NCBI GenBank assembly: GCA_036346225.1
Contig: JARFIW010001185.1
Location: 1,178,001 to 1,242,000 of the forward strand
Direction of reading: 5' to 3'
Source of the DNA: Platerodrilus igneus
Taxonomy: Eukaryota; Arthropoda; Insecta; Coleoptera; Lycidae
Length of the DNA: 64,000 nucleotides
Positions 9,974 to 21,900 of the stretch are shown piece by piece. Both the position numbers and the translations under genes were made by a program. Within the stretch, counting starts at the first letter, position 1; every line of letters starts with the position of its first letter. Under the pieces are notes generated by a model, which saw only the letters and a program-made list of their open reading frames with translations, was not told where the DNA came from and did not search any database.

Positions 9974-12900
9974 GTATTCATAATTTTAATACCTCAATAT
10001 AACAAAATTTTATAGGTGGAGTTTGCTAAAACCACAGGACCAAAATGTTTAGAATATTTCGAAGGTTATTTCAACATTTCATATCCATTACCGAAGCAAG
10101 ACATGGTTGCAATACCTGACTTTAGTGCAGGTGCTATGGAAAACTGGGGTTTAATAACATACAGGGAAGGAGAGTTATTGTATGATGTGGATAGTTCATC
10201 AGCATCACACAAAACTTCTATTGCAGCAGTGATATCACATGAGTTGGCACATCAGTGGTTTGGCAATTTAGTTACCATGAAATGGTGGACGGACTTGTGG
10301 TTAAATGAGGGATTTGCAACCTATATGGCTAATGTTGCCGTAGAATATATGTTTCCACAATGGAACTTTTTTACACATGAAACAATCAACAATTTATTTT
10401 CAGTATTTGTCAAGGATTCTTTGAAGACATCACACCCTGTAAGTTATTCAGCAATTAATATTTAAATTACTTTTGTAGAAAGCATTTGTGTTGTAAAGCA
10501 ATTAAGTTTAACGAGTCCAAAATTAATATGAAGAAAGAAAATATATTAACAAATCGCTAAAAAAATCCACATGAGCATCCTATCGATGTATTTAGCACTT
10601 AGTGAGGCTCACCTAGACTGTAGTGACAAAGCCAGATACATTGTAGCGTTTTCATTTTTTCCTATCTTTATTTAATTTAAAGTCCTTATAGTTATTTTAG
10701 AAACATATAACTTTTGGTCAATGCATCCTTTTGTTTGCCATATGGTTCTTATGTTGGTTGTTTGTATTTATATTGAACATTGGCGTGAATAGGTAACGAT
10801 TTGTTGTCAGTCTTCATCTGTCGTTCATGTAAGAGCAAGAGTTTGACGTTTGAAATATGGTAGGATGGTGGTTTTTGCCGTTTAAAGCGCCTGCATTTAA
10901 TTTTCATAGGAGGTGGAAATCTGTTTAAATATGTCAGGATACCTCAAAGACCTTTTATGTATAGTGCTCCGAAATGGTGGTTAAGTGATGAGCTTTGCTT
11001 GTTACGTGCCAAGGGTCACTTAAACATTGTTAGTAGTTTAGTTTTAATACACGGAAGTTTCGCGGCATATTTTCAAATACGCGGTGCGCGGGAATTTTAA
11101 ATGGACTAGGCGGTACTTCCGTACGTCATAGTAGTGAGTTTGCGCAGATTGCACAACCCTAGAGGGTTAGACCAATACTAGACAAAGAGTGGGGACGAGT
11201 TTTGGTGACGCTCTGAATCGTGGCTGTTTTCCTTTGATCTTCAAGTGAAGTAGTCGTGCCGGGTATCATATCTTATCTTACTATGTAGATTCCCTTGTCT
11301 TGCTTATCTTTGTTTGTCTTTCCCTAATTAACCTATTCCTGTCGTTCCACTACATTTAGGACTGATACGACCCTGGAGCAGCCCACGACCAGAGATGACC
11401 CGGATGTCCATGCTCAGCTAACACCACCGGAGCCCGGAGCAATACCTTCATTATCGACCCGGAAGGATGATAGGCGTACCTGGTGAAAGCCGGATATCTT
11501 ATGTGAGTAATTTGTTTGTTAAAATTATTCGATTTTATCTTTCACTGTTTAATTTTTATATTTCTGTTTATTGTGCAATATACCTTTTGTATCGGTGACG
11601 TCATGGTAGTTGGCTACGCGAAACCTGTAAAAGGGGTTCGCGTTGCCCTCCGCTAGAGGCGTCACTCGCTTTTCTTATTGCGCTTGCGCGATGTATCTTA
11701 TGAACTTTGGTAACTGCATTACCGACTTTTAAGATCTATCACCATATAAATGTATTACCATCTAAAGTGCAATACTTTGCAAACTGTTTTATCGACCATA
11801 TAAACTTTCACCAAGGAAAGTGGAATGACAATGGCGCCTTCAACGTAGAAATGGTGAACTTAGGGGTTTTTTTTCTTTGTTTTTAGGTTATAATAATTTC
11901 CTTTATAAACATTCAATGTATTATCAATGTTATTTAAAAAAAAAGCTTTTTCACTAAAAATGAAGTAATTAATATCTGTAATCTTGAAACTTATACGTGT
12001 TTTGGAACACGCATTTTTTTAGATGTCAAAAAGTAAACTTCAACTATTTAACCTTACTTTATTCATGTAAGTATACAAATAATTATTTACCTTGATTACA
12101 TGCCTTTAAACACTGTTTATTACAAAATTATCTACATATATTAAATTAAAATATCTTTGTTTGTTTTCCTAACTTTAGAAGATCTTTTTGAACTTGAATA
12201 CACTGTCTTGTATGTTACGTTTTAAAAAATGCCTTAGTGATTTACCTATTTAATAACAAAATTGTTTGCCTAAATATAGATTTCCTGTTTACCTAAGTTT
12301 TTGTGTCTTTTAAAGCGTTATTTTGACCTAACCCTGTATGGTTTAAACAGTATAACCTATAAATGCGTTTTATAAAGGTTCTTGCCTTATATATAGTAAC
12401 GAAATTACCTATCCCATATTTTTACCTTTCAAAATGTTGTAATAAAATGTATCTCTTTATATCTGTTCCTTGAATACTAAATTAAAGAAATTTCCGTTAA
12501 CGTTTATTATTTAACCTCATTTACGATACTTGTTGATAACTTCTGCAATATTGAAAGAACATTCCAATAATTTGGAATACCTTTTGTATAGGTATCGTGG
12601 AATTTTTCTTTCATGTAGCGAGTTTGATTTTGTCTGATTGCATATTTTTTTTTAGCTATTAAAATTTCAATGTACCTTAACATCCGTTGAGCGAGGTTTA
12701 CTGTCGGATTTGGTCGTGTAGCTCTGTAAGTCTAGAACGAGACCCATTGGCCAGTCGTAGAGCATTATAAGTCTAGACGAGAATTCGGTTGGTAAGTTTG
12801 TCGTTTACAATTTGTAAATCATTTTTTAATAATGATGTTGAAATTTTCCCTTATTGGGTTGGGTAGAACTCAAATGAGAACTTCCCATCCCAGTAAAAAT

Positions 12901-15900
12901 ATGCTTTATTTCTTTTTGTTTTTCAACAATTTTATTAGTGAATCGAGTTTTAATTACTATTATCTCTTTACATATCGATTTAAACTTCATTAAATACCTT
13001 AAAATTGTCTTTAAAATCCTTTAACTTTACGTATATCTAAGAGCTTGTCACGTTTACTTCCTTGACAATGTACCTAATGTTCTTAGCTCTCACTTGGCTT
13101 AATAACTTGAAACAGCCCGCAGGTCGTTTCGCAAGATGGAACTTGCGTATATCTCAATTCACTTTTGACGTTAGGCATAGGCCTGGCAAATTAAATATCG
13201 TACCTGATGCTTTATCTCGTGATGTCGTTTCTCTTAACCTTCCAAATTTAACCCCTGATCTCTGGTACCTTAATATGATTAAACCCTCACTATTTACCTA
13301 ATATTTTTTTGTTCTCGCCACCAATTAGTTAACTTTAATTACTTATTCCCTCTCTCGTACAGTATATAATCTCGTACACGTTTAACTCATTTACCTTAAA
13401 CCTTTTCTTTTGGTTGACTTTTCCTTGACTATACCATTGGTTGTGTGTCACTTCATTCTCTACACCCCCCAATATGGCTCTGTCGTTTCATTTGATTAAC
13501 CCTTGAACTTTTCCTACTACATATTATTTGGTTTTTAGTATTTTTCTTACATGGTTTAATTGTGTGGTAATTGTCGTAACTTTGGTTGCAATAACTCATT
13601 GAATTTTTATGATTGGTTTTAGCTGATGTTGAGTGGATGATTTTTTCTTTGGGCCAACATAGGAGTCATGACCTATGCCATTGTAAGAAATAGTTCATAT
13701 TCGCAGTTGCAAAAACTAGGACTACCTATTCCATGTGTTTTTCTTCTGAATTATTGCAGTCGCCTACATTATACTACATCATTATTTCTTTCTTTTTCTA
13801 CTAAATCAACATAACTTATAAACATTTTTTTTCATTGTTTTTTATTGAACTTTGTGGTGAGGTGCTATTGCTTCTTATTGTTATCTTATTAAATTCACGG
13901 TTGTTTTAGCATATGGGGACAGTGTACCTGTATTTAACTGCTTATAATTGGGCATTTTTGTGTGTTTAGGGTGCTACCGTTTTGAAATACTACCTTAAAA
14001 CAGTTTGTTTTTGTGTGTTTGTATCTGTAATGATACTTTTAAGTTGTCGTGTCTACCTTTGTCTGATTTTCTTATCGTAGTCGAAGCACTTGTTAGGAAA
14101 ATGATCGTACTAGTTCTCTTAGGAGCCTAGTGAATTTCAACATATGATATATCTTATCTTGTCGGATCAATATCGCAGGTAGTCCTTCAGACTGCGCTGT
14201 GTTTAACAGGGACAACTCTACCTTCTCTCGGACACTTGTCCAAAAAGTATACTTTTTTCTTAACCCACTATCTCCGCTGTAAATAATTGAAGTGAATTCA
14301 GCAAAAAAAAACTTCCTTTTAATAAGCAAAAAAGTGTTTTACAATCAAAAGTCAATTTGACATGCATAGAGAGATAAGATTTCTTTTTACTAACAAAAAA
14401 TAAGAATGAAGGATGCTAAGCATATGTGATCTTTAGAGAACTAAGTATCTAAATTTAACATACTCCCCCCATTGGAAGGAGGAATCCTTTCAACACATGT
14501 GAAATATAATAAATAACAGTCTAGCAAACATTTATCAAAACGTATTTGCAGTATTCTCTTCTAATGGAAGAGGGCAAATTTTTGAAATTGCTCTAGTCGT
14601 TTCACCGTTTTGCGTTCGCAGCGACACTATGCGCACAATGTCATCTTTTCCACTTATAGTTTTAATTACACGTCCGAGTTTCCACTTTGTAGGTGGTAAG
14701 TTGTTATCCTTGATTAGCACAAGGGCACCTTCGTCTATATTGGGTTTTTTCAATTTCCATTTGCTTCTCACTTGCAACTCAGATATATATTCCTTGGACC
14801 ATCTGGTCCAAAAATTTTGAACTATTTGCTGAGTCCTTTGGAAAAGCGTTAGTCTGTTCTCATTGATATGAGTTACATCAGGATCAGGTACAGTTGAAAT
14901 GGGGCGACCGATTAAAAAGTGACCTGGGGTAAGAGGAAGAAAATCGTTTGGGTGACAGGAGAGTGGACAGAGGGGCCTAGAATTAAGAATGTCTTCGATT
15001 TGAGTTAAGGCAGTTATAAAATGTTCAAATGATAAGGTAGCATTCCCAACCACTCTCTTTAAGTGTGATTTGGTAGACTTAATTCCAGCTTCCCAAAGAC
15101 CGCCTATGCTAGGAGAATATGGTGGCAAAAATCCAGTTAAATTGTCTTTGTTGGCTAAATTTGTTAATTCCTCATCATTGTTTATGAGAAATTTGCCTAA
15201 TTCGTCCAACATCGTTTTAGCTCCACAGTAGTTGCGACCATTGTCGAAGTATATTTTACATGGCATGCCTCTACGAGAGGCGAACCGCCGAAGACATAAT
15301 ATAAAAGCTTCACTAGTTAATTCGGTCACTGGTTCAAGATGAATAGCTTTCGTACAAAAGCAAACAAATAAACACACATAACATTTAATGGATTTCCATC
15401 CCCGACCGGTTCTATCCTTGACTAGAAACGGACCACAATAGTCAGTTCCAGTTATTGCGAATGGAAATTGAGGTGTTACTCTATCGGTGGGCAGATTGCC
15501 TAATAAGTTATTTATGTCTTTTGGGTGAGACCAAAAACACTTTATGCATTGGAAGACAGTCGTCTTAGATAGATTACGGCCGTTTAGAGGCCAAAATTGC
15601 TCTCTTACTGAAGCGAGAAGGTGTGAAGGACCAGCATGACATAATCTTTCATGCTCTGAACGAAATAATAGTTTGGCAAAATGATGTTTAGCGGATATTA
15701 AAATTGGATGTTTTTTAGCATTGGAGAAGTTGGAATTGGAGAGCCTACCCCGACCCTTAAAGTATTGTCTCTTGTGTCAAAAAGGATTTAATTTTGTTAA
15801 TGCATTATTTTTGTCAATGTCCCTTTGTTTGATAGCGCTTTAATTTCACTAGCAAACGATTCCATTTGTGAAAGTCGTGCTAACTGGATGAGTGAATCAC

Positions 15901-18900
15901 GTTGTTCCTTGAAGGTTAAGGCATTGTGTATCCTGTCTTGCACAATAGATTTACAATTTTTTATGAATCGTAAGCAATAAGCTAATATGCGATTGAGCCT
16001 ATTTAAGTTAGAATAATCCTTGAATGGAATAAAGGATTCAAATGAAATGCTTGACATGTGTAAGGATACATGGGATTCCACATTTATAGGTTCAGAAAAG
16101 GGATCTGAAAGCGTGGCGCCTTGAAATTCGCAATTAATTGATAAGTTCGAAGGAAATCAGGACCGTTCCACCACATTGATAGGTCGGAAAGCTTATATGC
16201 AGAAACGCCTCGTGTGACTAAGTCGGCAGGATTTAAATTAGTAGGAACATACCTCCATAAAGACGGATCACTCATTGCTTGAATCTGAGTAATTCGATTG
16301 GCTACAAAAATTTCTAGTAAATGAGGCTCAGAATTGATCCACGACAAGGTTATGGTCGAATCTATCCAATAGGTTATAGAGAAAATGTTGAGATCTAAAA
16401 CGTCCTTTATTTTGTCTACCAACTGAGCCATCATAAGAGCACCGCACAGTTCTAGTTTTGGGATTGTCAATGTTTTTAGAGGAGCAACCCTCGTTTTGGA
16501 ACACAAAAGCTGAACGTGCACTTTACTGCTTTCATCAATAGATCGTATATATATATATGCATGTGCCATACGCAGTTTTACTGCTGTCTGCGAAAGCATG
16601 TACTTCAACCTGTTTGTAAGACTTACAGATTGATTGTCTGGGAATGCGCAAATTACTTAACTGGGATAGGTTTTGACAAAACAATTTCCATTGGGATTGC
16701 AATTCTGAGGATAAGGGATCGTCCCAATGTGACTGGATTAACCATAACTGTTGCATGAAAATTCGGGCCGTTACAGTGCAGGGGTTAAGCAACCCTAGGG
16801 GATCAAAGATCATGGAAATGTAGGACAGTACTGTTCGTTTTGTGACTAACTTGCAAGTGTTTTCAAAATTTGTTATTTCAAAAAATAGATTGTCAGAGAA
16901 GCTATTATACAACAAGCCTAAAGTTTTGGCGTTTTTGCTAGGACCAAAGTCTAAAATATTGTTTGGAATGTCTGCCGATTGAATTGCTTCTAAAACTTCT
17001 GGATGATTTGAGTTCCACTTGCGGAGCGTGAAACCTCCGGAATGTAGAATTTTAGCTATATTATAGCAAATGTATTTTGCTTTGTTAAGGGTCCCACAGC
17101 TAGTGAGCAGATCATCGCAATACATATCCTTTCGTATAATCTTGGATATCTCAGGATAAGAATCCTCATTTAGCCTTGCTAGTTCAAATAAGTAGCGTAT
17201 AGCGAGAAAACTGGAAGCCCTTTCACCATAAGTTACAGTTGCAAGCTCATAGATATCTAATGGATGTGAAGGTTCCGATCGCCAAAAGATCCTTTGAAGA
17301 GGACGTTGTTCCTTTTCAATAAAAACAGAACGGTACATTTTAGCACAGTCACTTGTGAGTATGTACTCAAAACGTCTGAATCTCAGAAGAATGGAGAAGA
17401 GATCATCTTGAAGTATGGGACCATTAAGCTGAATATCATTGAACGAAATGCCGGTAGAAGTAGGACTACTTGAGTTGAAAACAACGCGTAGCTTGGTTGT
17501 GAGACTGTGTTCCTTGTAAACAGCATGGTGTGGAATGAAATATTGATATGGTGCGTTATCTGGATGGCATACCTTTGTCATATGACCAAGGGCTTCATAC
17601 TCCTTCATAAAATCTACATATAGAGATTTGAGCTCAGCGTTTGCTTGAAGTCTTCTTTCGAGAGACATAAATTGCCTTAAGGCGTTTTGTTTGGAACTTC
17701 CAAGAACGCTTGGACTAGTGTTTAATGGAATCGATACAATGAATTTACCTTGTTCATTGCGCTTGTGAGTTTTAACAAAGTGCGATTCGCATTGTCGTTC
17801 TTCTGAGGAAAGAGGTTTTGATGCGAGAATGTTTTCAATTTCCCAGAATTTTGATAACTGTCGTGATACGTCGAGCATGGTGAGATGGCAAGAGGTAGAT
17901 ATAGGTTGATTGTAGAGTGGAAATTCTCCAGTGACTATATATCCTAAGCGAGTATTCCACAAATGGGGATATTGAATGGTCAAGGGCTAATCTGGTGATA
18001 ATACTTGCCAGAAGATATCTACGCCCAAGAGCAGATCAATTCGGGTTTTGCAACGATAGTTCGGGTTAGCCAAATTTATATTTGTAGGTATTTGTAACCC
18101 ATTTGCATTTGAGGATACGGCGGGAAATTCTCTTGATATGTTTTGTAGAAGCAAAAATGACAAAGAAGTAGCAAAATCATCATGAATGGATAACAATTTT
18201 GCGTACACTATTTCGTAGACCTCGGTCTGCGATTGACCTATGCCAGAAATGGAATTATTGGCTCTCGCAGTGGGCAGCTTCAGCCTTGAGCATAAGGAGA
18301 TGGTCATATATGATCTCATTGAAGCGGAATTGAGAAGGGCTATGCATTGGTGTCGCTTACCAGAGCGGTCTTCAACATATACCATAGCCGTTGGAAGCAC
18401 TTGGATAAATTGATCTGGCTGAGCTAGATGGCTGGTGAGAGTTGACGTAGATGCTAGTGGGTTTATGCTGTTTGTTTCTTTGTTAGAAACAGATGAGTTT
18501 GCATCAGATTTGACGAATGTCGATTCAGAACTGTGTAGAAGCGTGGAATGTTTTTTATTGCATTTTCTACAATTTCCAGATCTGCAGTCTGAGACGAGGT
18601 GACCATGGCGTAAACAATTAATGCAGAGTTTCAATTCCTTGACTTTAGAATAGCGGGTGTTAGGCGTCATATCAAGAAAAACCTTGCAATACATTAATTT
18701 ATGACTTACATTACAAATAGGGCAGTTTTGTTGGTCTCGAAGAGGTTTGGATGAAACGTGAACGTAAGATGGTTTGCTATATTGAGTATTGAATTGTTTA
18801 GGGCTGTTCGGATGCCTAAACTGGTTGTAATCAGGTGCCTTCAAAGGTTTATCAATTTTTTAAAGTAAACGAGCTCTTTTTTTCAAGAAAGTCAATTAAC

Positions 18901-21900
18901 GTGGAAGTTGGAGGGCAGTTATCCAGCTTAGCAATCTCAATCTCCCATTCCCTTTTTGTGTTGTAATCTAATTTGGGCGTCGCCGTGGATCAATGTAGTA
19001 AGCGTAAGACTACGGATCCCAAGGTCCCGGGTTCAAATCCCGACACGGCCGACTGCTTGAAAAATGACAGGTGAGCATTTTTCACAAAAATTACGCCCTC
19101 GTTCGGATGAGAGGTTAAATGGAGGTCCCGTGTGTGAGTGTTGTCACGCACGTTAAAGATCCCTACCTTGCCTGGAACGGCAAGGGTTCGGCAAAATTCT
19201 AAATTTCCAGGCAACAAAAAACTCGCCTCCTGGCCAATGTAGTACCTACAGGTGGAGCATTGGAAATGTAAATGAACTGTAATCTAATTTGTCCGTTATT
19301 AGATATTGTATAAAACTAGCAATTGAATCGATTGGTTCGCCTAAGGAGTCTAGGGCTCGCAAGTGGCCTTGTATAGAGTCTGTAAGTTGCCTAATTGACA
19401 TGGCGGATTCTTTAGTAACTTTGGGGAACTCTACAATGCATTTTTTATGAGAATGGATGAGAAATCTTGTATTTTTGTAGCGTTTTTCTAACAGAGCTAG
19501 TGCTACACAATAATTCGAAGGGACTATGTCCAGCGATTCTATTACCATGGTTGGTTCCGGCCCTAAAACTGATTTTAAGTACAGGAAACGCGTAACATCG
19601 TCAAATGCGTCATTATTATGTACGAGTGACTTGACACCTTCAAAAAAGCTTAGAAATGTTTTTGGGTCACCATTAAAGATCTTCATTTGCAAGGTTGGTA
19701 GTTTTACTAAACTTGATCGTGCTTCAAAATTAGGTTGTGGTGTTTGTAGCGGTGTTGCTTGTTGAAGCTGGCGAGTTATACTGTTAGAGTCGCCTTGCGA
19801 GGTACCTTGAGCAATTTCAATTAAAGGCTGTGTATTTGTGTGATCAATATCAATATGAGGTGACAATTTAGGCATAGAGATGGATGTTTGGTTTGAAATA
19901 GATTGTGTTGCTTGAACCAGGGACCGACTTTTTATTAGTAAAGACCTCGCTACCGCTAACGTTTGAAAATAATTGTTTTCAAACTCGCTGTAATTGTCGC
20001 AATGTGCTTGTAGATTTACTTCAGTGTCGAGCTCTATTATCTCTGAATGAATAGAGTCATACTTTGTTAACAATTCCTCAAGGACTGCTAGACGTATTTC
20101 TAATTGCAAAATATCAGTTTCATTAAGCGTGATTTTACTAACGTTAGACGGGCTTTGGGTAGCAGTGGCAATTAGTGGTTGCAGAAAGTTTTTAAAGGAG
20201 GTTAACTTACCCTTTAAACTTGAACGTTTGCATATTAAACTCGCAAGGATATCATGAGACATTTTAAGTACGAATTTGTTGCAAAAGATTAATCTGAAAG
20301 TGATATTATTAAAGGTACTGTCAAATACTCAAAAGGTCTTTAAAGAAAGTGTGCAGTTTTAAACTGTTGGCAGCTAGTTTTGAATAGAGAAAAAAGAAAA
20401 GGGAAGCAGAATTAAATAAAACTATTAAACCTGATTTTGATGTTTTTCAATTGAGCAACAGACTAGTTGTATTGATTACTCAATCTGTCTGGCCTGTGTC
20501 TTGTCCGCTTGATTTCATTCCTTGCTATGTTATAGTAAGATTGTGATCAGCGGTCTTCAGTAGTGCCTTTATTGCCTTTCTTGCGTTGTAATCTTGGTTT
20601 GTTTGGCAGGTTTAGACCGCGTGTTCATAAAGTCTCTGTTGTGGAGCATTCTTCTAGAAGTATTTGTAAATTATTCGATTGCTCTTCTTATTGAGTTGAA
20701 CATTGTATTTCCAAGGTGGTTGTATTTTTATCCGGCTCGAAGGACCAAGTGTAAATAATTGAAGTGATTTCAGCAAAAAAAAACTTCCTTTTAATAAGCA
20801 AAAAAGTGTTTTACAATCAAAAGTCAATTTGACATGCATAGAGAGATAAGATTTCTTTTTACTAACAAAAAATAAGAATGAAGGATGCTAAGCATATGTG
20901 ATCTTTAGAGAACTAAGTATCTAAATTTAACATCCGCTATGCCTTATTCTTCTTTCGGTGGACCTGTTCTTGTCCCGGAACACCCGTCTGCCACATAAGA
21001 ATGATGTTCCCTCATTCCGAGCTACTGACCACACTGGTTGGTTGAGTAGCGCTTTGCTATCCACCTTTTTCTCTGTCGCTTTTGCACAATGCGAGCCCTT
21101 CCTCTCTACTTTCTTCTACCTGGAAGTGCCTCTAATGCATTCCAAAAAACCAACCTCCTTCTTTTTTACCGTTCCTGTTTCTCTACTGCCTTTTCATTTC
21201 TGTTAGTCACCGTGTGGTTGCGCGGGAGGTTTTCACAGACACCTGGACCATGTCTCTGCGAATCTTTCGTGGGGTCATGCGGTGCCGCTGTCAGTGCATG
21301 GGCTCTGGCAGTGAAGGTATGTATGAGTGTGTGAATGTGTGAGTGAATGTGTATATCTTATATACCGTGTGGATATCGGGTGATAGTATCACCGATATCG
21401 ATTATCGCCGGGTGCAGGAATGCACCCAAATGTCTTTGCCGGTCTCTCGTGCTGTTTCGTGTGAACGGACCTGCTTCACGGGTTTCTCTTTTTAGAGGGC
21501 ACGGGTCAATCCCATTTAAACGGCTCTACTGGAGCCACTCTATTTGTTGTTATTCATTGTCTTGGGTAATAACTAGGCCAATATCTTTGTCTTCTCTATT
21601 ATCCTTGATAATACCCTTAGTTTTAATATCGTTATCTTACTGATTACCTTTAATAATAACTTTAGTTTAGTATCGTTATCTTACTGACTACCGTTAGTAA
21701 TAATTTTGGTTTAATTTCTCGTTATCTTACCGACTACCATTAGTATTAACCTTGGTTTAATTTCTTGTTATCTTACCGACTACCGTTAGGAATAACTTCG
21801 AGTTATTTCGCGTTATCTTACTGGTTATCTTTAGTAATAACTTTTTAAATTCATGTCACCTTACCTACTATCTCTTATATTCGCTTTAGCTTAATATCGC

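Larger units (their letters stand above)
14278..20932 (-). mobile_element. Element B: Bel/Pao LTR retrotransposon nested in element A
   Basis: 183-bp LTRs with one mismatch seen, flanked by TCCGC at 14273-14277 and 20933-20937 (5-bp TSD). The tRNA-Tyr primer site lies beside the right LTR and the polypurine tract beside the left LTR, fixing the minus orientation. Gag, protease, RT, RNase H and integrase occur in Bel/Pao order but are interrupted by frameshifts, stops and a SINE. Length is 6655 bp, or 6339 without the SINE. Confidence 0.95.

Noticed and set aside
9974..10015. Reading through the 42-bp intron as coding
   Set aside because: It would add 13 unaligned residues and a stop at 10013-10015. 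Excision restores the family sequence exactly.
16516..16758. Plus-strand open frame opposite element B Pol
   Set aside because: Antisense shadow of RT/RNase H coding.
18976..19060. Functional tRNA gene at the SINE head
   Set aside because: The acceptor and anticodon arms do not form a proper cloverleaf by eye, and the sequence continues into a SINE body flanked by a TSD.
20958..21643. Three plus-strand open frames in element A interior
   Set aside because: Low-complexity Ser, Leu and Phe composition, no domains, overlapping frames in C/T-rich repetitive DNA.
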